Below, one piece after another: positions 1-9,124 of a stretch of DNA of 40,920 nt. Within the stretch, counting starts at the first letter, position 1; each line of letters begins with the position of its first letter. Source of the DNA: Spartobacteria bacterium (lineage in GTDB: Bacteria; Verrucomicrobiota; Kiritimatiellia; RZYC01). The position numbers were made by a program, and so were the translations under genes. The notes under the pieces are model-generated. The model was not told the DNA's origin and did not search any database. It saw only the letters and a program-made list of their open reading frames with translations. The stretch spans positions 1-40,920 of the forward strand of contig RZYC01000033.1 of the NCBI GenBank assembly GCA_009930475.1, given 5' to 3'.

Positions 1-166
1 GATGCGTTAGTAGCGCACGTCCGGATCTGTGCCGGAGGCTGTACGTTGTGCTTGTGCAATGATATGCGCAACAACATAATACAGGCTTTACGGCGACATA
101 TATAATAAATACTTTTGTTGCATTTTGTTTTATTGTATAGTGCGCAATATGGTGCTCAGGTCAAAT

Positions 167-1456
167 TTAGTCGATCAATTGAAGCATACTTCGCGTTAGG
201 CCGTTGTGCCGGATGATGTCACGGTATAGGTAGCCGCTTTTTCGGATTTGCCGCGTTAGTTCCGAAGTTGACCGATCAACAGCGACGAGTCCAAATCGCG
301 GATTGAAGCCTTCTTTCCATTCGAAGTTATCCATTAGTGACCAGTAGAAGTAGCCTTTGACGGGGATTCCGTCTTGAATGGCTCGATGAATTTGCTGTAA
401 GTGTTTGATTATGTAAGCTGGCCGCAGGGTGTCATCTGGGTCGGCAATGCCATTTTCAGTGATGATGATCGGTTTTTTAAATCGTTTGTACACATGCGAC
501 ATTACGTCGTAGAAGCTCTCTGGATGGATGGGCCACCCCATTTGTGTCTGAGTCGATTCATTGGGCGTGGTGGATTCATCAATAAACAGTTGGTGGCTAT
601 GATGGATATTGAATTTGAGAAACATGCGGAAGTAATAGTTTATTCCACAAAACGTAAATTGATCGGGCTGTTTATTCAGTGTCCGATCCCACCAGTCGTA
701 GGCGATATGGCTACTTAATTTTCCCACGAGGTGTTCATATAAACGTAAAGGACCGGATTTATGATACGGTTCAAAAGCGGGATAGGTTTGCGCAATACCG
801 TTATTGTTTTTTTTACCCTTTTGACGGGCAAGCTGACAGATCAGCTGATTGGCTTTCAGGGTTGCCTTCATTTTGTTGCTGCATGCGCCGAGAAAGCGTC
901 GAACACTTTTCTTTTCGGGGGGAAACATGCCGGACAGGTACCCAAAGGAAAGGGGAACCATGGGTTCATTCAGCGTGATAATGCTGTGGGTATAGGTGTG
1001 AAATTCATCTAAGGCCAGCTGGATAAACCGGGAAAACCATCCGATGATATCTGGGTTCGTCCAGCCCCCTTCATCCGCTACCCATTTTGGCAGAACCCAG
1101 TGAAAAAGGGTTAGATAAATGCTTATATTTCGCTGTTTCAGATCAGATAATAGTTCGTGATAATGATCAATCGCAACCTGGTCAAAACATCCCTGTTTTG
1201 GTTCAATGCGCGACCATTCGATGCTTAAGCGAAAGGCCGGAATATTCAATTGCGTGAGTAACTCGTGATCTGTTTTGTATTGTGTCCAGTAGTCGCATGA
1301 GCGAATGTTCGTAGAGCCATCTAAAATATTTCCGGGCTCCCAGTGGTGCCAATCGGCGTGCGGGTTGCTTCCTTCGCACTGATATCCGGAAATACTGGCT
1401 CCCCAAGTGAAATCTGGCGGGAAAGACAGAACGACGTCGTTGTTATGATCAGTCAT
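167..1456 (-). CDS. GH1 family beta-glycosidase
   Basis: A retaining glycoside hydrolase of family 1, 429 aa, probably a cytoplasmic beta-glucosidase or related enzyme. The general acid/base lies in TLNEP (Glu164) and the nucleophile in ITENG (Glu334). The N-terminal FPPDFTWGASISGYQCEG block and the late YWSLMDNFEW block are also typical of GH1. The frame is open 65 codons further upstream, but that stretch lies inside the preceding gene and does not look like GH1, so I use the ATG at 1456. It overlaps the end of the DUF2851 gene by 8 nt, so the two are probably translationally coupled. It is the last gene of the 167-6926 operon. No signal peptide is visible. The exact substrate cannot be read from the sequence. 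Confidence 0.93.
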   Translation of the reverse strand: MTDHNNDVVLSFPPDFTWGASISGYQCEGSNPHADWHHWEPGNILDGSTNIRSCDYWTQYKTDHELLTQLNIPAFRLSIEWSRIEPKQGCFDQVAIDHYHELLSDLKQRNISIYLTLFHWVLPKWVADEGGWTNPDIIGWFSRFIQLALDEFHTYTHSIITLNEPMVPLSFGYLSGMFPPEKKSVRRFLGACSNKMKATLKANQLICQLARQKGKKNNNGIAQTYPAFEPYHKSGPLRLYEHLVGKLSSHIAYDWWDRTLNKQPDQFTFCGINYYFRMFLKFNIHHSHQLFIDESTTPNESTQTQMGWPIHPESFYDVMSHVYKRFKKPIIITENGIADPDDTLRPAYIIKHLQQIHRAIQDGIPVKGYFYWSLMDNFEWKEGFNPRFGLVAVDRSTSELTRQIRKSGYLYRDIIRHNGLTRSMLQLID

Positions 1457-2960
1457 TATAGGGTGGTGTATCCATGTTGCATGATTTTGACAATGGGCAT
1501 TCCGTACAACGCGTTCGGTCGTTGAGACAGAAAGACTGGAATATATGCAAAAGTCCCTGTTTTTGCAATGTGGTTTTATAGAGGCAGGGGTCGTGATTCG
1601 GTCCGAATAAGTTGAAGGCCGTCTGACGAACAATGCTGTTGGTTTGTTCACGAGGCAGGTGTTTTAGCAGTGCGGCATGAAGAGGAGTATTGCCTGGTGA
1701 AACAGCCATGAAGCAGGGGATAAGCGTATTGATGACCATGGCATTAATGCGGTCAGAGCCAATGAGCGATACAGCGCGTTTCCCATAAATGGGTATATGG
1801 GGGTGCGTTAAGTGAAAATCGTTGACGTCACCAAGTACCGATTGAAAATGACCAATCCACTGTTTTGCTTGTTGATTCAAAGTTCCTGCCGGCGGGTTTT
1901 CGAGACTGAGTACGCGCTGAACTACATCGGGTATCTGATGAATCAGTACGGCCATGGCCAACAATCGTCTGAGTGGATGATTCAGCGGCCGCACGTGTGC
2001 GAGCTGCCATTCATCGAGGGTCAGCGGTTCGGTTGTGATCATGTCTTTTTGTCGCCACCATGTATCCCAGATTTGATTGAAAAAAGATCGGTGCGCATCG
2101 CCCTTTGATGGGCTGTTGGAAGAAAGCAAACCCGACATACCGACCAGTGCTGCCTGAACATCTGCTATATCACATGACGTTATTTTGCGGATCAGATGAA
2201 TGGGCAGCCGGCATGCCAGTTTTCGAAAGGGTTTCTTATTGCCCTTGTAACCCAGCCCGGTCATTAATTCCTGATAGATGACTTGTTCCGGATCCTGTAT
2301 GCTCATTTCAAGAGCCATTCGCTGTGTTTTACGTCGAAGGCGTTCTTGCCCGGCTGCAGAAAGAAACGTCGAAATATCATCGGGATTCATGGCTGAAAAT
2401 ATGTTGCGACAGGGCGTTTCATGTCCTCTGATTTGATAGGGATAGGCCGTGAGATCAATGAGGTCAAAGGAGAATCCATCCATTTGCCGGAGGGGTTTAC
2501 TCAGGGATATGTGGTGGGTGTTTTTTGGAAACAGAGAGGGATCAACGGTGCCCGGGTAGTAGGTGATATGAGCGATAACGTGGTTGTAGGCTGGATTGGA
2601 TTGGTGTCCGTGATGTTTCCAGTCATTGGGGCGAATGTGTACCTCAACATCCCCGCAGACTCGTCGATTGTTACCAATGATCAATGTCGCATTTTTAAAG
2701 TCAGGTCCACGTTCAAGATTCCACTGGCCGGGATGCTCCACTTTTACCGCCTCGCCATGGCTGTCCGTTAAAAGCGGCGGCCGCAATGCATCGTCATACC
2801 AGATACATTGTAAATGTCGTTCACAAAAAATGGGATCCCATTGGCGGTGAGGATCGCACACGCGCGCTGCCTGCACAACAGGTTCAATCGCATGTCGGAA
2901 ATCCTGTGCCAAAGGAAAGGTCGCATCAAAAGCCAAAGTATATGCGGTCGATTTTTGCAT
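1449..2960 (-). CDS. DUF2851 family protein with C-terminal four-Cys (Fe-S type) motif
   Basis: A 503-aa protein recognisable as DUF2851 by its N-terminal pattern: ERHLQCIWYDD near residue 50, then a PGQWNLERGPDFKNA block, GDVEVHIRPNDWKHHGH and YNHVIAHI. The conserved acidic and histidine residues resemble a nuclease-like core, but the function of the family is not established. The last 30 residues hold Cys478, Cys485, Cys488 and Cys494 in the spacing C-X6-C-X2-C-X5-C, the same as the [4Fe-4S] loop of endonuclease III/MutY. The start at 2960 is preceded by GGGGACAGCC, a plausible ribosome-binding site. It lies 24 nt after the YdjM-like gene and overlaps the GH1 gene. A DNA-related role is inference. 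Confidence 0.85.
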   Translation of the reverse strand: MQKSTAYTLAFDATFPLAQDFRHAIEPVVQAARVCDPHRQWDPIFCERHLQCIWYDDALRPPLLTDSHGEAVKVEHPGQWNLERGPDFKNATLIIGNNRRVCGDVEVHIRPNDWKHHGHQSNPAYNHVIAHITYYPGTVDPSLFPKNTHHISLSKPLRQMDGFSFDLIDLTAYPYQIRGHETPCRNIFSAMNPDDISTFLSAAGQERLRRKTQRMALEMSIQDPEQVIYQELMTGLGYKGNKKPFRKLACRLPIHLIRKITSCDIADVQAALVGMSGLLSSNSPSKGDAHRSFFNQIWDTWWRQKDMITTEPLTLDEWQLAHVRPLNHPLRRLLAMAVLIHQIPDVVQRVLSLENPPAGTLNQQAKQWIGHFQSVLGDVNDFHLTHPHIPIYGKRAVSLIGSDRINAMVINTLIPCFMAVSPGNTPLHAALLKHLPREQTNSIVRQTAFNLFGPNHDPCLYKTTLQKQGLLHIFQSFCLNDRTRCTECPLSKSCNMDTPPYND

Positions 2961-2984
2961 GGCTGTCCCCTGTGGTAATTTTTG

Positions 2985-4028
2985 TTACGGGGTGTCTCCA
3001 TCGCCCCATTCAGTCGACGTGTCGGCGACACCCTCTGCTACAGCGGACGCAACGGGCATATCGCCAGAACCTGGCGTCGACAGTGGTTTACGTGCATCTG
3101 CTATGTGAAGAAATACATAAAGTGTTACGCCGGGGAGCAATGCTCCGTAAAGAACCAGTTCAAAAAGACTGAACGAAAGGGTGAGTGTCGTTTGATAGCG
3201 ATAGGCATTCCAGAAAATAATCAGAGCGCTAAACCAAACCGTCATGAAATTCGGCATCGCGTCACCTGATCGCATGAGGTGCAAGCCTTGAGCCCGGCGT
3301 TTGGTAAAAGGGAAAAAAAGATTAGATCCCATAAAACCCATCTGATCTTCTGCTACGTGCACTCCGAATGCAAAGAAAACAACCAATGCCGCCTGCCAGC
3401 CTAGAAGCAGCAGTATAATGAATGCGCAGAGTGCTGCGCAGGTGTAGGAATGACTCCATTCCCGATGCCATGGCAGAAAATGCAGTTCCGAACTCTTGTT
3501 GTCAGGTAGAGACTCGAAGCCAAAGGTTGGGCCGTCAAAAATATCCACGGTAGAGACCGCGTCGTAGGTCTGTACGAGTTTGGCTTTGAGTTTGGCTCTG
3601 CCAACCATGGGTTTGTCCGGTATTGTGTTGGGGACGGGAACCTGACCGGTGTTGACCACTGGACCAAACTGAACCATCACTTCATTGATTTTTGAATCGA
3701 ACCGAACGACATACTGCTGCCAGTAATCTGCCCCAAGCCGAATGGTGCAGAGTTTAACTTTCACCATCTTGTGTTTTGTCAGCGATAGCGCCACGCCTTC
3801 GGCGATCTTCTCTGCAATTTCCTGGGGATCCGTCTGCGGGCCCGGTTCGATGTAAATATCGTGTTTGTAAAAGAATCGATAGAATTTGAAATCCATTGTA
3901 TCCGGCATGATGCCAAAGGCACCGCCCAGAATGAAATACATGGGATTGCCTTCTTCTGCCGCCTTTAGTGTCCATGGGAAAAACGTGGCCATGGCAACGC
4001 CGCTCATAAAATGAGATATACCCTTCAT
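2985..4028 (-). CDS. YdjM/DUF457-like membrane metal-dependent hydrolase
   Basis: A 347-aa integral membrane protein resembling the LexA-regulated inner-membrane hydrolase family (YdjM, DUF457). Signature parts are the N-terminal SHFMSGVAMA, the PD pair at 42-43, HREWSHS at 188-194 (the family HRxxTHS-like motif), and His224/Asp228 followed by MGSNLFFPF. Membrane segments are visible at about 8-20, 30-42, 195-222, 262-275 and 286-308. A soluble insertion of about 130 residues (55-180) separates the first motif from the histidine motif, longer than in the short family members. The start at 4028 is preceded by AAGGAGCTTCAC, a strong ribosome-binding site; a longer frame reaching 4103 would run into the transporter gene. 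The substrate is unknown. Confidence 0.72.
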   Translation of the reverse strand: MKGISHFMSGVAMATFFPWTLKAAEEGNPMYFILGGAFGIMPDTMDFKFYRFFYKHDIYIEPGPQTDPQEIAEKIAEGVALSLTKHKMVKVKLCTIRLGADYWQQYVVRFDSKINEVMVQFGPVVNTGQVPVPNTIPDKPMVGRAKLKAKLVQTYDAVSTVDIFDGPTFGFESLPDNKSSELHFLPWHREWSHSYTCAALCAFIILLLLGWQAALVVFFAFGVHVAEDQMGFMGSNLFFPFTKRRAQGLHLMRSGDAMPNFMTVWFSALIIFWNAYRYQTTLTLSFSLFELVLYGALLPGVTLYVFLHIADARKPLSTPGSGDMPVASAVAEGVADTSTEWGDGDTP

Positions 4029-4044
4029 GTGAAGCTCCTTGTTT

Positions 4045-5379
4045 TTACAGTAGACCCATCCATGATGCAATCGCTGGACCAAAGCCGGCCATATTGCAAC
4101 CAATGGGGAGCAGCAGAATGCCCAGACAATTCAAACGGCGGGACGCAAAGAGTACCGGTAGCAATCCGATCCCTGTCGCAACGATCATGATAAATAGTCC
4201 GACCCAGCTGGTGACCGAAAAAACCATTCCGACAATGATGACCAGAGCAATGATGGATACATACCGATAATTGATACGTTTAATCAGTTTAATGACCCAC
4301 ATGGTGAGCGGTTCCATAATCAGATACGACAGCCCACCGGAGATGGCAATGGTGGCCAGTATCATCAGGTAATCATACGAGGAATGTGGTACGTACAGGC
4401 TCTTAATAATCCATGCTCCGCCGCCTCGTGTCAGACTGAGGCCCGGAACAAAGAAAAACATAAAGGCACCCGTGTAATAAATCATTTTAGACACGCCCTG
4501 AGACATAATAAATACCCGCTCGTCACGCTGAGCCGTGGCATGGCCCGCCAATAAGCCGCCGACGCCGCCGGTTACCACAGGGAAGAAGGCTGCAAACCCA
4601 CCGCCCAAGCCACCGGAAACGGTACTTCTTAGCATCACTCCCGCATCAACGTCCAGCGAGCGGCTGATGAACTGTTTTGGAATGTCCGTTCCACTGATCA
4701 TGTTCAGAAGGCACCATGGTACGGCAAAAAGGCCTACAAATGCGGGCATGATGTTCTGGAATGCCATATCCGTAGAAATAGGGGAGCGATAAAGCAGAAT
4801 AAATCCCAAAATGCCGGATAGTAAAAACGTTATCAGACCCGCTCCCAGTGATTTCCATGCATCAAGAAACTTCGGCCAGCCGGCATGACCGCTGTTTCCG
4901 CCTTTGGGCCATTCTGAAATAAGAATATAGGTAATAATCACCCATATAATGGAGCCCATAAAGGGGCGCAGGACGCTATGAATTACGGGAAGCAGAACGG
5001 GTGCCAGAGGACCCAGAATGCAAACCAGTACCATCACGCCAAGCAGTCCGCCAAGACCCGTAAGCATGGTCCCCTCAAATCCGCGACCGAACATGAGGTA
5101 TTTTTGACCGGGCAACACCGTGAAAATAGCCGATTCATCCGGCGTTCCCAGTAATATTGCAGGGATCGTGTTCAGCATAGCCCAGCCCGTTATCATCGCG
5201 CCCATAAAAGGGATATAGGCTTCGGGAGGTAGCTGAATCCCCGCTTCCTGCAGGGTGTATATGAATAATACGATCAACCCCATCAGATTGTAGACGTGCA
5301 GTCCGGGCAGGCAGGCCAATACGCAAGAACATACAGTGCCTACGATGATGGATAGTAACACCGTAAAAAATATACTCAT
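4045..5379 (-). CDS. TctA-family membrane transporter (COG1784-like)
   Basis: A 444-aa polytopic membrane protein related to the large permease (TctA) of tripartite tricarboxylate transporters, most like the stand-alone COG1784 group. Evidence is the N-terminal LACLPGLHVYNLMGL motif, the TPDESAIFTVLPGQ block near residue 80, a second PG-rich half (residues 240-330) and about ten hydrophobic segments. No TctB or periplasmic TctC gene is nearby, which fits the stand-alone type. It overlaps the upstream OB-fold gene by 4 nt (ATGA, 5376-5379) and is followed after 16 nt by the YdjM-like gene, so it is co-transcribed with both. The transported compound cannot be deduced. Confidence 0.82.
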   Translation of the reverse strand: MSIFFTVLLSIIVGTVCSCVLACLPGLHVYNLMGLIVLFIYTLQEAGIQLPPEAYIPFMGAMITGWAMLNTIPAILLGTPDESAIFTVLPGQKYLMFGRGFEGTMLTGLGGLLGVMVLVCILGPLAPVLLPVIHSVLRPFMGSIIWVIITYILISEWPKGGNSGHAGWPKFLDAWKSLGAGLITFLLSGILGFILLYRSPISTDMAFQNIMPAFVGLFAVPWCLLNMISGTDIPKQFISRSLDVDAGVMLRSTVSGGLGGGFAAFFPVVTGGVGGLLAGHATAQRDERVFIMSQGVSKMIYYTGAFMFFFVPGLSLTRGGGAWIIKSLYVPHSSYDYLMILATIAISGGLSYLIMEPLTMWVIKLIKRINYRYVSIIALVIIVGMVFSVTSWVGLFIMIVATGIGLLPVLFASRRLNCLGILLLPIGCNMAGFGPAIASWMGLL

Positions 5380-6926
5380 GGAGTGGTCTCCTCGGCATCG
5401 CTGTCATGTTTCATGCCACGCTCAATCAGGCGAATATCCTGCACGGTTTTAGGAATGATTTCTAATGCATCTTTGTACAGTTTTATGCTGCCTGTGACAT
5501 ACAGGTAGGTTCCCTCCATTAAGCGGGCTCTATCCTCTCCCGGGATGTCTTTATCCCACAATAGCAGAATGATTGTACCTGTTTTATCACGAAGCGGGTA
5601 AGTGACGCCTCCGCGTATTGCTGCAGGGGCACCCAGCCGGCCGTAAACGGTTGCCTGCTGACCGCCCATGTCGGGGGTGATTTTACTGATGGCCATACTG
5701 ACAGGCTGTTCCGCTTTCGGGATGGCCGGCGATATAATTTGAATCTGGTCGGCATACTTCACTTTAATCTGAGGCGTATCCTTGTAGACATCGACGATTC
5801 CGCATACCAGCACACGAGCCCCCGTTTGCGTTGTGTTCGGATCCAGTTCATCCGCGACAGACGACCAAAAGACAACCGGCCGTTTGCAATTGCCATCTTC
5901 AATCATCAATTTCGCCGGCCGCTTAGAGCCTTCATCCGGTTTCCAGTAACTGACGATAGACCCTTCCGTTTCAATTTCCCGGCCCTTCATGTCTGTGGTC
6001 ATTTCTTCGAGGAGTATGGCGTCCTCTGTTTTATGAAAAGGTTTTGTCGATTTACTTTGCGCGGTTGCCTGCATGGTCGTGTTGGTGATTTTGTTTTGCA
6101 GCAAGGTGAGGTCTCGGCTGTTTTCCAGTTTTATCTGACGCTGATCCCTGTACACCGATATGGTTCCGCGAACAGTGGCTTCGGTACCAACGACAAGTAG
6201 CGGCTTATCGGTCATGCTGTCGTATATATTGGACCAAAAAGTGACGGGAATACTGCTCTCGCTTTCATCCTGAAGGACAATCCGCCACGGACTCTTGCTG
6301 GCTGGCTTCGGTGCGGAAACGGCTATGATGGTTCCTTTGACCTGCACCGTGCGGCCTTTGCCAAGTTGATCGGTGTCGGCTATGAGGGTCGTTTTAGCCT
6401 CTGTCCGCTCCAGTTTCATATGGTCTACTACCTGTAACCGCAATTGAACTTGTTCGTCGGCTGCTACGGCCAGATTTCCCGCCACTTCAATATGGTCGCC
6501 TGAATGGGGAATTAAATCTCTGTCTACAATGGTTTGAGCCGGTTTACGATAGGCTCGAACGGGGATGACATGCGTGCCATCGCTTACGTCAAACGACATG
6601 CTTTTTACGATTCCGTCCTGTTCGAATATGCGGGGAGAACCTGCCACAGTTCCCGAAATGTTTACATAGGCAAAATTCATGCCTGGTTCGATATCTGCGA
6701 TGGCTACGGTCGGAATTTTTTGACGCGTTGCCATCATATACAGCAGGAACAGTCCGACAGTGGATAGTAATACGGCGGCATATCGAGTGGCCTTGATGCT
6801 GAGTCGTTTCTGAATCTGTGAACCGCAATGCGGGCAACGCGATGCGGCTCCCGTAAATCGACCGCAACTGGGACAGTGAATGTCTTCTGGCTGCTCTGAA
6901 TGTCCGGGAAGAGGCCTATCCGCCAT
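5376..6926 (-). CDS. Zinc-ribbon, single-TM, multi-OB-fold protein
   Basis: A 516-aa protein starting with a CPSC...CPHC zinc ribbon (Cys18, 21, 31, 34), then one transmembrane helix at about 46-66, then roughly four repeated beta-rich units (about 79-175, 190-290, 325-420, 435-510). These repeat phrases such as VNISGTVAG, VQVKGTIIAV, IETEGSIVSY and ATVYGRLGAP. They match the OB-fold anticodon-binding/helicase-accessory type found in nucleic-acid-binding proteins. The start at 6926 has AAAGGT upstream; the open frame to 7001 has no good start signal. The gene leads the operon and overlaps the transporter gene by 4 nt. The OB repeats would lie outside the membrane if the ribbon is cytoplasmic, but orientation is not certain. 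Function unknown. Confidence 0.72.
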   Translation of the reverse strand: MADRPLPGHSEQPEDIHCPSCGRFTGAASRCPHCGSQIQKRLSIKATRYAAVLLSTVGLFLLYMMATRQKIPTVAIADIEPGMNFAYVNISGTVAGSPRIFEQDGIVKSMSFDVSDGTHVIPVRAYRKPAQTIVDRDLIPHSGDHIEVAGNLAVAADEQVQLRLQVVDHMKLERTEAKTTLIADTDQLGKGRTVQVKGTIIAVSAPKPASKSPWRIVLQDESESSIPVTFWSNIYDSMTDKPLLVVGTEATVRGTISVYRDQRQIKLENSRDLTLLQNKITNTTMQATAQSKSTKPFHKTEDAILLEEMTTDMKGREIETEGSIVSYWKPDEGSKRPAKLMIEDGNCKRPVVFWSSVADELDPNTTQTGARVLVCGIVDVYKDTPQIKVKYADQIQIISPAIPKAEQPVSMAISKITPDMGGQQATVYGRLGAPAAIRGGVTYPLRDKTGTIILLLWDKDIPGEDRARLMEGTYLYVTGSIKLYKDALEIIPKTVQDIRLIERGMKHDSDAEETTP

Positions 6927-7111
6927 AATGATACCTTTCGTTTGCTCACACGCAACTAAACAACGGTTCAAACTACAAAATGGAGAATAGAAATAAAACA
7001 CTATTTGTGAACAGAATATAATATAAAAAAAGACAGCCTATATAATGTTTTTCAATTTGACAGGATTGAGACATGCGTGCCAGAATAGAATGGGAAACGA
7101 TTCTTCGTTCG

Positions 7112-7915
7112 TCAGGGGAATGATAATGATAGCTGATCGTAAGGAACATGGATGTTTTTAGGCAGGATATTTCGTGTTTCCTCATGTTCAAGCCAATGTG
7201 CAATGTGTGTGATATAGGACTGATCTGCCTGAACTTTTTGGAAGATTGCAATGGTTTCAGGCAGGCTCAAGTGCGTTGGATGTGGATCGGGGCGCAATGC
7301 ATCGAGCACAAAGAGATTAAGATTTTTTAACAAGGCCATCGATTTATCCGGAATACTTTTACAATCCGGAATATAGGCACCGCGCCATCCTTTATTTAGC
7401 CATTCAATCAAATAGCCGTTAATCATTTCTCCACTATGTTCCACAGGGATGGGTTTGATGTGCAGATCATTGACCGTGATTTCTTCGTGTTCAATGATTT
7501 TGAATTGAACGCGCAAAACCGAACTTCCTTTGGGGCGATCGTGATGCACATAGCTGAATATGCGATTCATGGCTTTGATGGTTTTTTCAGACCCAAACAC
7601 AGGAACCGGTTTTTTACTGAGATGGTAAAAGGGGCGTAAATCGTCAAAGCCAAAAATGTGGTCGGCATGGGCGTGAGTGAGCAGAACCGTGTCGATTTTT
7701 GTAATATGGTTGGTCAGTGCCTGCATACGGAAGTCCATGGATGTGTCGATCAGCAGATGCGTTTGAGGCGTCTGGATAAACACACTGGCGCGTGAGCGTT
7801 TATTGTATGGATTCGCTGAGGTGCAAACCGGACAGGAACAGCCGATCATTGGAATGCCATGGGATGTTCCCGTTCCTAGAAAGGTGAATTTTAGTGAGGC
7901 ATCGGCTGTAGTCAT
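7112..7915 (-). CDS. PhnP-like metallo-beta-lactamase-fold phosphodiesterase
   Basis: A 267-aa MBL-fold hydrolase. It has the metal-binding HAHADH motif at 81-86 and an N-terminal FLGTGTSHGIPMIGCSCPVC segment with CSCPVC at 26-31, the extra zinc site seen in PhnP and related cyclic phosphodiesterases. His and Asp ligands continue in PVEHSG and YIPDCK. PhnP itself opens cyclic phosphates in phosphonate breakdown, but no phn genes are present here. The gene lies 21 nt after the TPR gene at the end of the ftsH-folP-cdaA-cdaR run, so a role connected with cyclic nucleotides is possible; that is inference from position. No strong ribosome-binding site is seen before the ATG at 7915. Confidence 0.85.
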   Translation of the reverse strand: MTTADASLKFTFLGTGTSHGIPMIGCSCPVCTSANPYNKRSRASVFIQTPQTHLLIDTSMDFRMQALTNHITKIDTVLLTHAHADHIFGFDDLRPFYHLSKKPVPVFGSEKTIKAMNRIFSYVHHDRPKGSSVLRVQFKIIEHEEITVNDLHIKPIPVEHSGEMINGYLIEWLNKGWRGAYIPDCKSIPDKSMALLKNLNLFVLDALRPDPHPTHLSLPETIAIFQKVQADQSYITHIAHWLEHEETRNILPKNIHVPYDQLSLSFP

Positions 7916-7936
7916 GGTTTCTGCGTATTTCAGTGG

Positions 7937-9124
7937 TTAATCAATGATTGACATGATATCGGATGCTTTCGCACATTTTTCATGTTGTTTTTGATATCGT
8001 TGGCGTTCACGTGAAGAGGCTCCCGCCGCGTCTGCCATATCGATGGTTGCTTTTGCGGCCTTTTTTGCGGATTGATATTCCCCTTTCAGGTAATAAGCCT
8101 CTGCCAGAGTGCTCCAGACATGGTAATTATCAGGCGCAATCATTAAGGCCTTCTGAGCATATTTTATCGCTGTATTTCCATCACGCAGCGATATATCAGG
8201 TGATGTAGCGTACAGCCATGCGAGATTGTTCAGCAGGGAATAATCATCCGGGCGCTGATCTGCAAGGTGCTCGAATAAAGTCACAGCTTCCCTGTGCATA
8301 TTATATCCCATGTAACATGTGGCGATGCCGAATTGCGTGGCTGCATCATCCGGATCAATGGATTCTGCCAGCAGGTAGGCACCCAGGGTTGCGGCTAGAT
8401 TTCCGTTCTTTTTTTCGTAAGCTGCCAATGACTGCCAATACAATGCATCTTTGATGGCCGGCGTGTCCTCACAACCTCTGTCGGTGTCGGATAGTTGTCT
8501 GAAGGAATGAACCGTGTTTTCGATCATCGCCATTTCTTCAGTTCCGGGTTCGAAACGTTGCGCCATTTTCAGGGATGTTACCGAGCATTGGTAGGCCAGA
8601 GAATAAAAGCCAAGAGCATTGTATGTCTCTGATAATGTGTTCCAATAACGATATTTAAGAGGATCAAGTAATATCGCGTCATGACAGAGCTGGACGGCTT
8701 TTGCCGGATCGCGCCGCTCAGTCATCGTGGTGGTGCCATAGATCCATGCCACATTGTTTTTGAGAAGGGCATCATTGGGTAGTTCTTCGAGCAGTTTTTC
8801 CCAACAATAGAGAGCCTTTGTTTCATCTCCATTCATGTAATACGCTAAACCTAGATTACGCTGCGTGGCATAATCATCGGGGTAGTTTTGTAGAAGATGT
8901 TCTAATGCACTGATGGCCTGCGGATAGTCCTTGTTTGAAATAAGCTGGACCGCTGCCGTCACTTGCATGCTGACTGTGTTTAATTCGTTGGTCTCGGAAG
9001 CCGCTATGGCAGAAATGGGCATGCACTGGCTGGTAAGGATGAACAGAGCGAATAGGAATCTGAAGTCTCGCACATGGTCGTTGACGGTCAAGATCCACTT
9101 CATGACGTTAGCGCATTTCTTCAT
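7937..9124 (-). CDS. Secreted or membrane-anchored TPR protein
   Basis: A protein of about 395 aa with an N-terminal hydrophobic signal (FLFALFILTSQCMPISAIAASE) and two blocks of tetratricopeptide repeats, roughly residues 55-190 and 225-370. Phrases such as NLGLAYYMNGDETKAL, NNLAWLYAT and TLAEAYYLKGEYQSA are typical TPR. It is likely a periplasmic or lipid-anchored scaffold binding protein partners. Two ATG starts are possible (9124 and 9103). The first overlaps the cdaR end by 17 nt, the second lies 4 nt after its stop, and neither has a clear Shine-Dalgarno sequence. It belongs to the c-di-AMP operon, where a glmM gene would often be expected. No enzymatic domain is visible. Confidence 0.85.
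   Translation of the reverse strand: MKKCANVMKWILTVNDHVRDFRFLFALFILTSQCMPISAIAASETNELNTVSMQVTAAVQLISNKDYPQAISALEHLLQNYPDDYATQRNLGLAYYMNGDETKALYCWEKLLEELPNDALLKNNVAWIYGTTTMTERRDPAKAVQLCHDAILLDPLKYRYWNTLSETYNALGFYSLAYQCSVTSLKMAQRFEPGTEEMAMIENTVHSFRQLSDTDRGCEDTPAIKDALYWQSLAAYEKKNGNLAATLGAYLLAESIDPDDAATQFGIATCYMGYNMHREAVTLFEHLADQRPDDYSLLNNLAWLYATSPDISLRDGNTAIKYAQKALMIAPDNYHVWSTLAEAYYLKGEYQSAKKAAKATIDMADAAGASSRERQRYQKQHEKCAKASDIMSIID

Noticed and set aside
1-105. Open plus-strand frame entering from the window edge, ending in a Cys-rich segment
   Set aside because: Only 34 codons, no recognisable family and readily explained by chance; the rest of 1-166 shows no clear feature.
1457-1651. 65-residue N-terminal extension of the GH1 enzyme
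   Set aside because: It lies within the DUF2851 gene, does not resemble GH1, and the internal ATG gives a normal family length.
7068-7083. Minus-strand TGGCACGCATGTCTC as a sigma-54 promoter of the OB-fold gene
   Set aside because: The -24 half is perfect but the -12 half lacks the essential GC at the right place, and the leader would be about 130 nt.
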